From G965237725 sp965237725 (GTDB lineage: Bacteria; Pseudomonadota; Gammaproteobacteria; Arenicellales; Poriferihabitantaceae): DNA of 64,000 nucleotides. Position numbers and translations under genes: made by a program. How positions within the stretch are numbered: the first letter of the stretch is position 1; each line of letters starts with the position of its first letter. Below the pieces are notes generated by a model. That model searched no databases. It had not been told where the DNA came from and saw nothing but the letters and a program-made list of their open reading frames with translations. Location of the stretch: positions 1,674,001-1,738,000 of the forward strand of contig OZ250151.1 of NCBI GenBank assembly GCA_965237725.1, in the 5' to 3' direction. This document shows positions 54,739-63,750 of this stretch, piece by piece.

Positions 54739-55599
54739 TTAGGCCTGGATCGAAATCACCTGTTTCATTTTTTCCATGGCTCGCTTCTCAATCTGGCGAA
54801 TTCGTTCTGCAGATATGCCGTACTCCTCAGCAAGGTCGTGTAACGTCGGTTTTTCATCACTCAACCAACGACGGCTGACAATATCTTTACTTCTTTCGTC
54901 GAGTTCGGTTAAAGCCAGCGCCAGTTGTTCATTGCGTTCACTTTCTTGCTGATCCTTGCTGATTAAGTGTTCAGGCTCATAACGGCTATCGCTTAAATGC
55001 TGCGATGGTGCGAGGTAGGCATCCTCATCGTCACGCTCAACCACCGGGTCAAACGCGATATCTGAACCGCTTAATCGCGACTCCATCTCTCGCACAGTCT
55101 TGGTTTCAACATCCAGATCACTGGCCAACTGATTTACTTCTTCATCGCTCATCCAGCCCAGTTTCTTGCGAGATTTTCTGAGATTAAAAAATAGTTTTCG
55201 CTGTGCTTTTGTTGTTGCAACCTTGACCATACGCCAGTTACGCAAAACGTAGTCAAATATTTCAGCGCGAATCCAGTGCACTGCAAATGAAACCAGTCGA
55301 ACGTCCCTTGCCGGATCAAACCGTTTTACCGCTTTCATTAATCCGATACTGCCTTCCTGAATCAAATCGGTAAGAGGCAGACCGTAGCCCATAAATCCTC
55401 GGGCTACCTTGACCACATAGCGTAAATGGGACATGACCAATTCTCGAGCTGCCTCCAGATCATCTTCATTTCGATAGCGTAGCGCCAGCTCCCGCTCTCT
55501 TTCCGCAGTCAGAATGGGTGCTGCATTAACAGCACGCATATAGCTAGTCAGATTTTCGCTGCTTGATAAGTCTATTGCGATTGGTAAACTTTGGGTCAT
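54739..55599 (-). CDS. rpoH: RNA polymerase sigma-32 factor
   Basis: A 286-residue heat-shock sigma factor. Region 2 has LTDLIQEGSIGLMKAVKRFD and VRLVSFAVHWIRAEIFDYVL; the RpoH box is QRKLFFNLRKSRKK; region 4 has LHDLAEEYGISAERIRQIEK. ATG 55599 has GGGAG at ten bases. A perfect CIRCE element is located 34 bases before the start, so repression by HrcA is likely in addition to other control. It stands alone, with an acyltransferase gene 173 bp upstream on the same strand. Confidence 0.96.
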   Translation of the reverse strand: MTQSLPIAIDLSSSENLTSYMRAVNAAPILTAERERELALRYRNEDDLEAARELVMSHLRYVVKVARGFMGYGLPLTDLIQEGSIGLMKAVKRFDPARDVRLVSFAVHWIRAEIFDYVLRNWRMVKVATTKAQRKLFFNLRKSRKKLGWMSDEEVNQLASDLDVETKTVREMESRLSGSDIAFDPVVERDDEDAYLAPSQHLSDSRYEPEHLISKDQQESERNEQLALALTELDERSKDIVSRRWLSDEKPTLHDLAEEYGISAERIRQIEKRAMEKMKQVISIQA

Positions 55600-55633
55600 T
55601 GTTATAAATCTCCCGTTAATATTTTGGTTAATT

Positions 55634-55660
55634 TTAGCACTCGACGACTTAGAGTGCTAA
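55634..55660. promoter_or_regulatory. CIRCE operator (HrcA binding site) upstream of rpoH
   Basis: TTAGCACTC, a nine-base spacer and GAGTGCTAA form the perfect consensus CIRCE inverted repeat. CIRCE is bound by the heat-shock repressor HrcA and usually precedes groESL or hrcA-grpE-dnaK. Here it lies in the leader of rpoH (minus strand). The element would also form a hairpin in the mRNA start. Confidence 0.92.
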
Positions 55661-55772
55661 TAATTTAATAGGTTCGACTCCAGATTGCATTATATTTTGC
55701 GATATTCATAGATTTTTCACCGGTATTACAGATATTTTCCAGAATTTAGCCACTTTTAACCGATTTTATAGG

Positions 55773-56549
55773 TTATTCAATCCACTGGCGAATACAATTT
55801 TCAGCGTCCTGACTCAGTAAATCCCGACTTTTATCGGGATTTATCGGATTAAAAACCTTTATTTTCGCAAACATTTTCTCTCCGCATACGGACCGCCAAA
55901 TACTCTGCATGAAACTGGTTTCACCGAGAAACGCTAGCCTCACTACCTGCCCACCATTTTCGTTCACATACTTCAGTCCAACCGGCTGTACCGGCACACC
56001 ACAGTCTTTGGCGGATTGAAACAATCTGGGCTGAAACCGATAAACGCTGCTCCCGTCCGTAGTTTTGCCTTCAGGAAAAACCAGAACGGACTGTTGTTGT
56101 TCCAGGACATTTGATATTTCTTTGACTGCAGCATTAGCACCCTTGCCTCGTTGAATAAATATCGTACCGACATTTTTAATCATTAAACCCAAAACAGGCC
56201 ATTTAGAAATTTCGCTTTTCGCAAGAAAGACAACGGGCAACCTGGAACCAATAATAGAAATATCCAGCCAGGAAATATGATTGCTCACGTAAAAACACAC
56301 CGAATCGGATACTTCTCCTTCAATCTGGCAGTTGACACCAACTATGCTCACAACACCTTTATGCCAGAATTGCACCAGCCGCAATTGCATCCTTCTGGAT
56401 ATTATGACCGATACGACTCCGATTAATAAACCCCCGACCACCATGGGAATCAACAACGACAACCTGATTAGTCCAACAAATTTATACACTTTATATTTGT
56501 TAAGTTCTGGAAAATTTGCCGCGCTGGCAGATGATCTATGCTTCAACAA
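55773..56549 (-). CDS. 1-acyl-glycerol-3-phosphate acyltransferase-like protein
   Basis: A 258-residue PlsC-family acyltransferase. A membrane segment (LIPMVVGGLLIGVVSVII) is followed by the catalytic HX4D in SNHISWLDI and the acceptor motif FPEGKTTDG. It uses an acyl donor to acylate a lysophospholipid or ornithine lipid; substrate not certain. The only starts are TTG codons at 56549 and 56546. It follows hslU with 31 bp. Confidence 0.85.
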   Translation of the reverse strand: MLKHRSSASAANFPELNKYKVYKFVGLIRLSLLIPMVVGGLLIGVVSVIISRRMQLRLVQFWHKGVVSIVGVNCQIEGEVSDSVCFYVSNHISWLDISIIGSRLPVVFLAKSEISKWPVLGLMIKNVGTIFIQRGKGANAAVKEISNVLEQQQSVLVFPEGKTTDGSSVYRFQPRLFQSAKDCGVPVQPVGLKYVNENGGQVVRLAFLGETSFMQSIWRSVCGEKMFAKIKVFNPINPDKSRDLLSQDAENCIRQWIE

Positions 56550-56580
56550 CCTAAATCAAACAACCGCCGATAACTAACGA

Positions 56581-57903
56581 TTATAAAATATATCTGGACA
56601 GGTCCTGATCGTCCGCCAGATCTTTGAGGTAACTGTCAACATATTCCACGTCCACAGTAACCGACTGGCCAGACTTGTCTGCAGCTTCGTAAGAAATCGT
56701 CTCGAGCAGTTTTTCCATTACCGTATGCAATCTTCGGGCACCAATATTTTCCGTTTGTTCGTTCACCTGCCATGCAACATCAGCCAGTCTTTTTATTCCA
56801 TCCGATGTGAACTGCAAATCTACCCCTTCGGTATTTAGTAAGGCCTGGTACTGTTCTGTAAGGGATGCGTCTGGCTCAGTCAGAATGCGCACAAAATCTT
56901 CACTGTTCAACGCTTTCAATTCGACTCTAATTGGGAGACGTCCCTGTAATTCGGGAATCAGGTCTGAAGGTTTTGCTAATTGAAATGCGCCGGATGCAAT
57001 AAATAGAATATGGTCAGTTTTTACCATACCGTATTTTGTAGAAATCGTGGAACCTTCAACCAACGGCAACAGATCACGCTGCACCCCTTCTCTTGAAACG
57101 TCTGCACCACTATGGCCCTGAGCAGATCGGCCGACAATTTTGTCGATTTCATCAAGAAACACAATCCCATTTTGCTCAACATTTTCAAGTGCGAGCATTT
57201 TTATTTCTTCTTCGTTAACCAATTTTGCGGCTTCTTCTTCAGTCAGCAATCTTAATGCTTCTGTAACTTTCACCTTACGCTGATTTTTTTTCTGGGTTCC
57301 CATATTCTGGAACATACCCTGGAGCTGGTTTGTCATTTCTTCCATTCCCGGTGGTGCCATAATTTCTACACCAATGGAAGGGCTGCTGACTTCGATATCA
57401 ATGTCCTTGTCATCCAGTTTTCCTTCGCGAAGCATCTTACGAAATTTTTGCCGCGCAGCGCCATCATCATCAACCGGCTCTCCCCGGGCTGGGGGCAACA
57501 TGATGTCGAGGACGCGATCTTCAGCAGCATCCTCGGCGTGGGTTTTTACCTGTTCCACAGCCTGTTCCCGGGTCATTTTTAGCGACATGTCTACAAGGTC
57601 GCGAATAATCGAATCCACTTCCCGGCCAACATAACCGACCTCGGTAAATTTTGTTGCTTCAACTTTGATGAACGGGGCATTTGCAAGCCTGGCCAGACGC
57701 CGGGCGATTTCTGTTTTACCGACCCCGGTGGGCCCGATCATTAAGATATTTTTAGGCGTGATTTCAACCCTCAACTCCGGGTCAATCTGCATTCTTCTCC
57801 AGCGGTTGCGCAACGCGATGGCGACAGATCGCTTAGCATCCTTCTGGCCGATAATATGCTTGTCGAGCTCTTCGACAATTTCCCTTGGCGTCATTTCAGT
57901 CAT
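56581..57903 (-). CDS. hslU: ATP-dependent protease ATPase subunit HslU
   Basis: The 440-residue AAA+ unfoldase of the HslUV protease. The start region PREIVEELDKHIIGQKDAKR, Walker A GPTGVGKTEIARRLA, the GYVGRE pore loop, Walker B IVFLDEIDKI and the C-terminal DLSRYIL that opens HslV are present. The start is next to a 16 bp duplication that creates a seven-codon upstream frame. hslV is the preceding gene on the same strand. Confidence 0.97.
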   Translation of the reverse strand: MTEMTPREIVEELDKHIIGQKDAKRSVAIALRNRWRRMQIDPELRVEITPKNILMIGPTGVGKTEIARRLARLANAPFIKVEATKFTEVGYVGREVDSIIRDLVDMSLKMTREQAVEQVKTHAEDAAEDRVLDIMLPPARGEPVDDDGAARQKFRKMLREGKLDDKDIDIEVSSPSIGVEIMAPPGMEEMTNQLQGMFQNMGTQKKNQRKVKVTEALRLLTEEEAAKLVNEEEIKMLALENVEQNGIVFLDEIDKIVGRSAQGHSGADVSREGVQRDLLPLVEGSTISTKYGMVKTDHILFIASGAFQLAKPSDLIPELQGRLPIRVELKALNSEDFVRILTEPDASLTEQYQALLNTEGVDLQFTSDGIKRLADVAWQVNEQTENIGARRLHTVMEKLLETISYEAADKSGQSVTVDVEYVDSYLKDLADDQDLSRYIL

Positions 57904-57934
57904 GGGTCATTTCAGTCATGCGTCATCTAAATAA
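57896..57934 (-). repeat. 16 bp tandem duplication at the hslU start with seven-codon upstream frame
   Basis: ATGACTGAAATGACCC is followed directly by ATGACTGAAATGACGC. The second ATG (57903) starts hslU. The first (57919) is in another frame and ends after seven codons at TGA 57898-57896, overlapping the hslU start. It may couple or damp hslU translation. Confidence 0.6.
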
Positions 57935-57990
57935 ATATTTTCAAGTTTGGATAAACTGAGGCTGGGTACTGGCTTATAATAATCAAGCCC

Positions 57991-58530
57991 TCAATATTCA
58001 AGACTTTCAATGGTCAATTGATCGTTTGTATAAATACATATTTGTCCGGCGATGCCCAGACTTTTTTCAACAATGTCTTTGGCGCCGAGTTCGGTGTTAT
58101 TGACCAGAGCGAGGGCAGCGGATTTGGCAAATTCACCCCCGGACCCAATGGCCATCACACCAAATTCTGGCTCAATAACGTCGCCATTTCCAGAAATGAT
58201 CAACGACGCCTCCTTATCAGCCACCGCCAGCAATGCTTCGAGCCGGCGCAGCATTCGATCTGTTCGCCAGTCCTTGGCTAATTCAACGGCTGCCCGGACC
58301 AGCTGACCCTGATGTTTTTCCAATTTGCTCTCGAATCTTTCAAACAGGGTAAATGCATCAGCGGTTCCTCCTGCAAATCCGGCTAGCACTTGGTCATGAT
58401 ATAGCCGGCGTACTTTACGTGCATTGCCTTTCATCATGGTATTGCCAATGGAAACCTGGCCATCACCGCCGATCACGACCTGGTTTTTTGTTCGCACCGA
58501 CAATATGGTAGTGCCGCGGAATTGTTTCAT
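57991..58530 (-). CDS. hslV: ATP-dependent protease subunit HslV
   Basis: The threonine peptidase of HslUV, 179 residues. A short propeptide MKQFRG is removed so that Thr in TTILSVR becomes the nucleophile. GGDGQVSIG, RRLYHDQVLAGFAGG and VMAIGSGGEFAKSAA are family motifs. It forms the inner rings. hslU follows 87 bp downstream. Confidence 0.97.
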   Translation of the reverse strand: MKQFRGTTILSVRTKNQVVIGGDGQVSIGNTMMKGNARKVRRLYHDQVLAGFAGGTADAFTLFERFESKLEKHQGQLVRAAVELAKDWRTDRMLRRLEALLAVADKEASLIISGNGDVIEPEFGVMAIGSGGEFAKSAALALVNNTELGAKDIVEKSLGIAGQICIYTNDQLTIESLEY

Positions 58531-58760
58531 AATTTTAGATTCGGATTAAACCTGAGAGAAAAACTGCATGATAAAGGATAAAGGATAAAGCGTATTCTGG
58601 TCTGTAACTTATTCCCAGGTATTAAAAGAGAGAATTAACACATGTGGCCTAACCCGTGAAATTCAACCCGCCTTATCCTACTGGCATTATTAGCATTAAC
58701 TTCTGTTCTGATCATCGATTCTGACATCTGCAACCAATGCTGAAACTTCCACAGTCTGAT

Positions 58761-59216
58761 TTATTTCTTTACCAGTTTCAGGTGAGAGGGCCCGGCCCCC
58801 TTTGAATCTGGCTTAGGCGGTTCAGATTCAGGGTTATCTGAGGGTCCGTTGGGTGGTGCTATACCACCATTATCGTCCTGAAATACAATTCCCTGACCAT
58901 TTTCCCGGGCGTAAATTGCCAGTACCGCTATCACCGGTACGGTCATCTCACATTCTTTACCTGCGAATCTGGCGGAACACCACACGTTATCATTACCCAA
59001 ATCGAGCCCAACCACAGCTTTAGGATGAATGTTTAATATTATCTGATTGTCCTTAATATATTGTCTCGGCACATCAACGTCTTTTTGGTCGGTGTCCACC
59101 AAAATTTGTGGCGTAAATCCATTGTCCAGCGCCCAGTCGTATATCGCCCTGATCAGATAAGGTTTGGTCGAGATTGAAGACTCCGTGCCATCGCCACTAA
59201 TTCCCGAAGTAGTCAT
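58761..59216 (-). CDS. sspB: ClpXP protease specificity-enhancing factor
   Basis: A 151-residue adaptor that delivers SsrA-tagged proteins to ClpXP. The core has SISTKPYLIRAIYDWALDNG, PRQYIKDNQIILNIHP and CSARFAGKECEMTVPVIAV. The C-terminal tail ends in SHLKLVKK, the ClpX-binding peptide. The linker is acidic and proline-rich. It follows sspA by 10 bp. Confidence 0.94.
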   Translation of the reverse strand: MTTSGISGDGTESSISTKPYLIRAIYDWALDNGFTPQILVDTDQKDVDVPRQYIKDNQIILNIHPKAVVGLDLGNDNVWCSARFAGKECEMTVPVIAVLAIYARENGQGIVFQDDNGGIAPPNGPSDNPESEPPKPDSKGAGPSHLKLVKK

Positions 59217-59226
59217 TTATTCACTC

Positions 59227-59823
59227 CTAACGGAGTTCAAGTTCCTGCTCGCTGAGACTGATGTTAAATGCGGGCCGTTTAAATAATGAGTCACCATATT
59301 CAATCAACGAAGTTGCCTGCTTGGGCAGTTCAATTCCCAACCAGGGTAATCGCCACAGTAACGGCGCCAAATAGGCATCCACCAGGGTATATTCTGCGCC
59401 TAGAAAATAAGGCTGATTTACGAATATGGGTGATAGCGCAACCAGTCCATCGTGTAAACTTTTCTTTAGCTCCTGGGAAGGTGTTGGTGTAGTTGATTCA
59501 CCCAAGGCACTAATCGGTTGCAGCCAGTCCCGAGTCAGTCGAGAAACAATTAGCCTGGTTTTGGCTCGGGTAATAGGATCAACCGGCATCAATGGCGGAT
59601 GTGGAAACCGCTCATCCAGGTATTCAACAATTACCCCCATGTTGTACAGCGCAACATCCCGATCCACCAGAGTCGGGGTTTCACCGTAAGGGTTAAATTC
59701 CCCTATTTTTGCAGGATCATCATTGGCGGTAACATATTCCACACTGCAATCAACATCCTTTTCGAGCAATACCAGGCGACAGCAATGGCTGAAAATATCC
59801 AGCTGCCCCGACAGCAGTCTCAT
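59227..59823 (-). CDS. sspA: Stringent starvation protein A
   Basis: A 198-residue glutathione S-transferase-fold protein that binds RNA polymerase in starvation. The N-domain has LFSG-like LLSGQLDIFSHCCRLVLLEK, NPYGETPTLVDRDVALYNM and the conserved EYLDERFPHPPLMPVDP; the C-domain has LVDAYLAPLLWRLPWLGIEL. ATG 59823 is chosen; an upstream TTG at 59877 would add 18 unrelated residues. It lies between petC and sspB as in relatives. Confidence 0.94.
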   Translation of the reverse strand: MRLLSGQLDIFSHCCRLVLLEKDVDCSVEYVTANDDPAKIGEFNPYGETPTLVDRDVALYNMGVIVEYLDERFPHPPLMPVDPITRAKTRLIVSRLTRDWLQPISALGESTTPTPSQELKKSLHDGLVALSPIFVNQPYFLGAEYTLVDAYLAPLLWRLPWLGIELPKQATSLIEYGDSLFKRPAFNISLSEQELELR

Positions 59824-59892
59824 CGCGGGGCGTCTGTCCGACGCAGACAGAACCGCTTTCAAAACCACAGCTGGCAATACAATATGCGCAAA

Positions 59893-60651
59893 CTAGTGCA
59901 CGTCCCGCCAGTATTCTTTTTTCAGCATAAATGCCAGCGTACCCAAAAGCCCCAGAAATAACATCGTCCACATACCATATTTGATTCGCACCATGCGAGC
60001 GGGCTCACCCATGTAATACAGAAAATTGGTCAGATCACCCATAGCATGATCAAACTCTTCTGTACTCATTTTTCCAGGCTTAACCAGTTCAAAACTTTTG
60101 AACACCTGGTGCTCAAAACCGTTATCATCGCTTTCGATTTCAAATATAGCCTTCTGGGTCCCCTGTAATTCGTACATCACATGGGGCATGGCAACATTCT
60201 CAAATACGGTGTTGTTCCAGCCACTCTCGGTGCTGTCATCCAAATAAAATGATCGCAGATAGGTATACAACCAATCAGCATCCCGTAATTTACCAATCAG
60301 GGACAAATCCGGAGGCGCAACACCGAACCACTCTTCTGCCGCATCTTTAGACATTGTCGTGGTCATTGGATCACCAATCTTTGCGCCATTCATGATCATA
60401 TTGTCTTCGACCAGGTCCTCGGGTATTTCCAGATCCGCTGCCATGCGGTTATAACGCATATAATTTGCGCTGTGGCATGACAAACAATAGTTGACAAAAA
60501 GTTTGGCGCCGTTTTGCAGAGAAACTTTATCAGCAAGAGATACTTCTACACTGTCCAGCGCACTACCACCATGGCCCCCGGAAGCAAAAGCTGATATTGG
60601 GCCGAGGACAAGGGCAGGGGCCAGGGCAATAACCAGAATTAACTTATTCAT
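59893..60651 (-). CDS. petC: Ubiquinol-cytochrome c reductase, cytochrome c1
   Basis: Cytochrome c1 of the bc1 complex. A signal peptide (LILVIALAPALVLGPISAF) is followed by the heme site CLSCHSANYMRYNR, the P-D-L segment VAPPDLSLIG, and a C-terminal anchor (TMLFLGLLGTLAFMLKKEYW). The axial Met is probably in the MPHVMYELQG part. The start ATG 60651 follows GAGGGG and overlaps the petB stop. The complex donates electrons to a terminal oxidase or other acceptors. Confidence 0.95.
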   Translation of the reverse strand: MNKLILVIALAPALVLGPISAFASGGHGGSALDSVEVSLADKVSLQNGAKLFVNYCLSCHSANYMRYNRMAADLEIPEDLVEDNMIMNGAKIGDPMTTTMSKDAAEEWFGVAPPDLSLIGKLRDADWLYTYLRSFYLDDSTESGWNNTVFENVAMPHVMYELQGTQKAIFEIESDDNGFEHQVFKSFELVKPGKMSTEEFDHAMGDLTNFLYYMGEPARMVRIKYGMWTMLFLGLLGTLAFMLKKEYWRDVH

Positions 60652-61888
60652 GATCATCCCCTCCTCCAATTCTCTCGGGCTCTGGTTTGGTTTTATCCAT
60701 TTTGCTATAGATCGGCATCAACAGGAAAAACGCAAAATAGATCACCGTAAAAATCTGTGCCAGGGTAGTCAATAAACCTTCCGGCGGCTGGGTACCAAGA
60801 TAACCCAGCACTACAAATGAAATTACAAATACGGTTAACCAGGACTTGAATATCCAACCTTTGTATCGGATTGACTTGACCGGGCTTTTGTCCAGCCAAG
60901 GCAGGAAGAAAAACACAGCGATGGATCCAAACATGGCCAGAACACCCCACACTTGGGTGCCCGCAAAACTTGGAACCGCACGCAAGATTGCGTAATAAGG
61001 AGTGAAATACCAGACCGGTGCAATATGGTCGGGTGTTTTTAACGGATTGGCCGGCTCATAGTTGGGCTGTTCGATAAAGTATCCACCCATCTCAGGGAAG
61101 AAAAACACAATGGCAAAGAAAATCGCCATGAATACAACAGTACCCATGATGTCCTTGACCGTGTAATAAGGATGAAATGGAATGGTGTCTTTAGGCGCGT
61201 CGGCACTCCATTTATTTCCCTTAGGGCCTTTTTTGACTTCCACACCATCCGGGTTATTTGATCCTACTTTGTGTAATGCAACAATATGCAGAAACACCAG
61301 ACCCACCAGAATAAACGGCACCAGATAATGGAATGCATAGAATCGATTCAGGGTGATGTCTGAAATAACATAGTCTCCCCGAATCCATTCTGACAAGACG
61401 CCGCCAACCAGAGGCAAGGTTTCAAATAAATTGACAATAACCTGGGCACCCCAAAATGACATTTGTCCCCAGGGTAACAGGTAGCCAAAAAATGCCGTGG
61501 CCATCATGGCAAGGAATATCACCATGCCGAAAATCCACACCAGTTCACGGGGATTACGATAAGAACCGTAAAGCAGCCCGCGGAACATATGAAGATAAAT
61601 CACCACAAAAAACAACGAAGCACCAGTGGAGTGCATGTAGCGGACAAACCAGCCGCCCCATACATCGCGCATAATATATTCCACCGAAGCGAATGCGAGC
61701 TCAGCATCGGGTTTATAATTCATCGCCAAAAGTACGCCGGTAACAATTTGAAGCACCAGCACCATAAGCGCAAGGCTGCCGAAAAAATACCAGAAATTGA
61801 AATTTTTCGGCGCATAGTATTCGCTTATATGTTCTTTCCAAACTTTGGTCGCCGGAAATCTATCGTCCAGCCAGGTCATAAAACTCAT
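60644..61888 (-). CDS. petB: Ubiquinol-cytochrome c reductase, cytochrome b
   Basis: The 414-residue membrane subunit carries both b-type hemes. The heme ligands lie in VRYMHSTGASLFF and HYLVPFILVGLVFLHIVALH; the quinol-site motif PEWY is seen as PVWYFTPYYAILR. Eight membrane helices are predicted. The start overlaps the petA stop by one base (TGATG), so coupling is tight. Confidence 0.96.
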   Translation of the reverse strand: MSFMTWLDDRFPATKVWKEHISEYYAPKNFNFWYFFGSLALMVLVLQIVTGVLLAMNYKPDAELAFASVEYIMRDVWGGWFVRYMHSTGASLFFVVIYLHMFRGLLYGSYRNPRELVWIFGMVIFLAMMATAFFGYLLPWGQMSFWGAQVIVNLFETLPLVGGVLSEWIRGDYVISDITLNRFYAFHYLVPFILVGLVFLHIVALHKVGSNNPDGVEVKKGPKGNKWSADAPKDTIPFHPYYTVKDIMGTVVFMAIFFAIVFFFPEMGGYFIEQPNYEPANPLKTPDHIAPVWYFTPYYAILRAVPSFAGTQVWGVLAMFGSIAVFFFLPWLDKSPVKSIRYKGWIFKSWLTVFVISFVVLGYLGTQPPEGLLTTLAQIFTVIYFAFFLLMPIYSKMDKTKPEPERIGGGDDHE

Positions 61889-62469
61889 CAGCTCACTTCT
61901 CCATCTTCACCAATTAAAAGAACGCTATCAGAAAGGTATTGATGAGGCGGAACCACGAGGTTGGATGGCGCCGGAACGCTCTTATAGACACGCCCGGCCA
62001 GGTCGAATCTCGAGCCATGGCATGCGCACAAAAACCCACCATGCTCCAGGTCAGCGCTGACTTCGGGGCGATACTTCGGCGAGCAACCCAGGTGAGTACA
62101 AATACCCACAAGCACCAAAATATCTTCTTTTATGGATCGAAACTGATTCTGGGCATATTCGGGCTGCTGATTAGTTTCAGAATCCGGGTCGAGCAAAATT
62201 TCGCCCAGGCCTGGCAGCATTTCGAGCATTTCAGATGAACGCTTGATAATCCATACCGGTTTGCCACGCCATTCAACGGTAAGTTGTTGACCTGGTTCGA
62301 GTTTGCTGATGTCTACCTCTACCGGTGCGCCAGCTGCCTTGGCTTTTTCACTGGGCAGCATACTACCCGCAAAAGGAACCGCCATACCCGCTGCACCAGC
62401 GAGACCCACACTTGTCGTTGCAATGGTCAGCAATCGACGTCGTTTGTGATCCACATGATCGTCAGTCAT
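61888..62469 (-). CDS. petA: Ubiquinol-cytochrome c reductase, Rieske iron-sulfur subunit
   Basis: The 193-residue Rieske protein has a Tat-type signal (DHKRRRLLTIATTSVGLAG), one anchor helix and the cluster-binding boxes CTHLGCSP and CACHGSRFD. It takes the first electron from quinol in the bc1 complex. petB and petC follow. No clear promoter was assigned in the 445 bp before it. Confidence 0.96.
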   Translation of the reverse strand: MTDDHVDHKRRRLLTIATTSVGLAGAAGMAVPFAGSMLPSEKAKAAGAPVEVDISKLEPGQQLTVEWRGKPVWIIKRSSEMLEMLPGLGEILLDPDSETNQQPEYAQNQFRSIKEDILVLVGICTHLGCSPKYRPEVSADLEHGGFLCACHGSRFDLAGRVYKSVPAPSNLVVPPHQYLSDSVLLIGEDGEVS

Positions 62470-62679
62470 GTTCTAACCTCTAAAAAATGGGAAATTAATT
62501 CGAAATATTCTAGAAAACTTCAATGCGATTCTGTCTAGTACAAAATTTGGCTTTATTGATTATTTCCAGACGCTTGAAAACCGCGAATTATACCAGATCA
62601 CTTAAAATTGGGTGGCAAATTATCAATAATTCCCCTTGCAACAACTTTCTACCAGCCGCCAATCCAGGATTTATGCTTA

Positions 62680-62868
62680 AGGAGCCTCTGATTAAAACTG
62701 GGCAGATCAAGTTGCCACATAAAATAGCACTGGGTAAAATAATCAAGTTCAAGGCACGAAACGCACACAATAGCACGGCTATTGCGAAGTTTTGCAACGC
62801 AGAACTTGCCACGTGATATATTGGGTTTAAACTCAAATTGACTGTTCATGTTTTAATCAGAGGCTCCT
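62680..62868. mobile_element. MITE-like element, copy E (subfamily 2)
   Basis: This 189 bp element has 18-19 bp inverted ends, AGGAGCCTCTGATTAAAAC and its complement, flanked by TA on both sides. The interior has AAATAGCACTGGGTAAAATA and AACGCACACAATAGCACGGC as in copy D. A minus-strand frame has a core similar to subfamily 1 (IVCVSCLELDYF). It lies in the divergent gap between petA and the SDR gene. Confidence 0.88.
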
Positions 62869-62913
62869 TACATTGGTGATCCTGGAAAAACCTGAATTTC
62901 ATCCAAAAATACC

Positions 62914-63729
62914 ATGAAAATTGAACATAAGGTCGCAGTGGTCACTGGCGCAACCGGCGGAATTGGCCTTGCCACCGCCAAAATGCTGGCAGACAATTAT
63001 ATCAAGGGCCTGGCAATAGTTGATCTGTCGCCACGCTGCGAAGAAGTAGCGAAAGAAATCAATGGGCAATCGGACAAGAGGATTGCCATTCCTTTTCAGG
63101 GCGATGTCACATCAGTGGAATTTCGAAAATCAGTTTTCAAATCCATGGCGGATCAGTTTGGGCCTGTGCAGATCTGTATCCCTGCGGCAGGAATTATCTC
63201 TGATGCCCTGGCGGTGAAATTAAATAAGGAAACCGCACAGGTTGAGCTTTACCCGGAATCAGAATTTAACAGAACTTTGCAGGTCAATCTGGTTCATCCA
63301 ACCTATTGGGCAATGGAAACCATTGCCGCCATCGCTCAACACCGCCATGAAAATGGTCTGAAAAAGTGGCAATCCAATGAAGATATACAGGGCTCAATCG
63401 TATTGATTGGCTCGGTATCGTCCAGGGGCAACCGCGGACAGGTCGCTTATGCCGCAGTCAAGTCCGGATTAATCGGTGTCAGTGCAACCCTAAATCTTGA
63501 AGGTCTGTTTCACGGGGTACAATCCAAAATTATTCATCCCGGGTTTGTTGATACTCAAATGGTTGATGCCATCGATGCTGATTATTTTGAGAATAACCTG
63601 AAGCCATTAATTGGTCTTGGCCGGAAAATTCAACCGGATGAAATTGCCAGTATCATCCGCTCCATGATCGAAAATCCGGTTATGAGTGGACAAATCTGGG
63701 CCGATGCCAGCATGGCACCTTTTAGTTAA
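62914..63729 (+). CDS. Short-chain dehydrogenase/reductase (SDR)
   Basis: A 271-residue oxidoreductase. TGATGGIGLATAKML is the cofactor loop, PAAGIISDAL the NAG-like loop, and the active site is Ser in IGSVSSRGN with Tyr and Lys in YAAVKSG. Residues 90-120 contain an insertion with VELYPESEF. The substrate is unknown. ATG 62914 lies 46 bp after the MITE copy. A pterin dehydratase gene begins 21 bp after its stop, so the two may be one operon. Confidence 0.88.
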   Translation: MKIEHKVAVVTGATGGIGLATAKMLADNYIKGLAIVDLSPRCEEVAKEINGQSDKRIAIPFQGDVTSVEFRKSVFKSMADQFGPVQICIPAAGIISDALAVKLNKETAQVELYPESEFNRTLQVNLVHPTYWAMETIAAIAQHRHENGLKKWQSNEDIQGSIVLIGSVSSRGNRGQVAYAAVKSGLIGVSATLNLEGLFHGVQSKIIHPGFVDTQMVDAIDADYFENNLKPLIGLGRKIQPDEIASIIRSMIENPVMSGQIWADASMAPFS

Positions 63730-63750
63730 ACTTTTGTTCGGAGAATAAAA

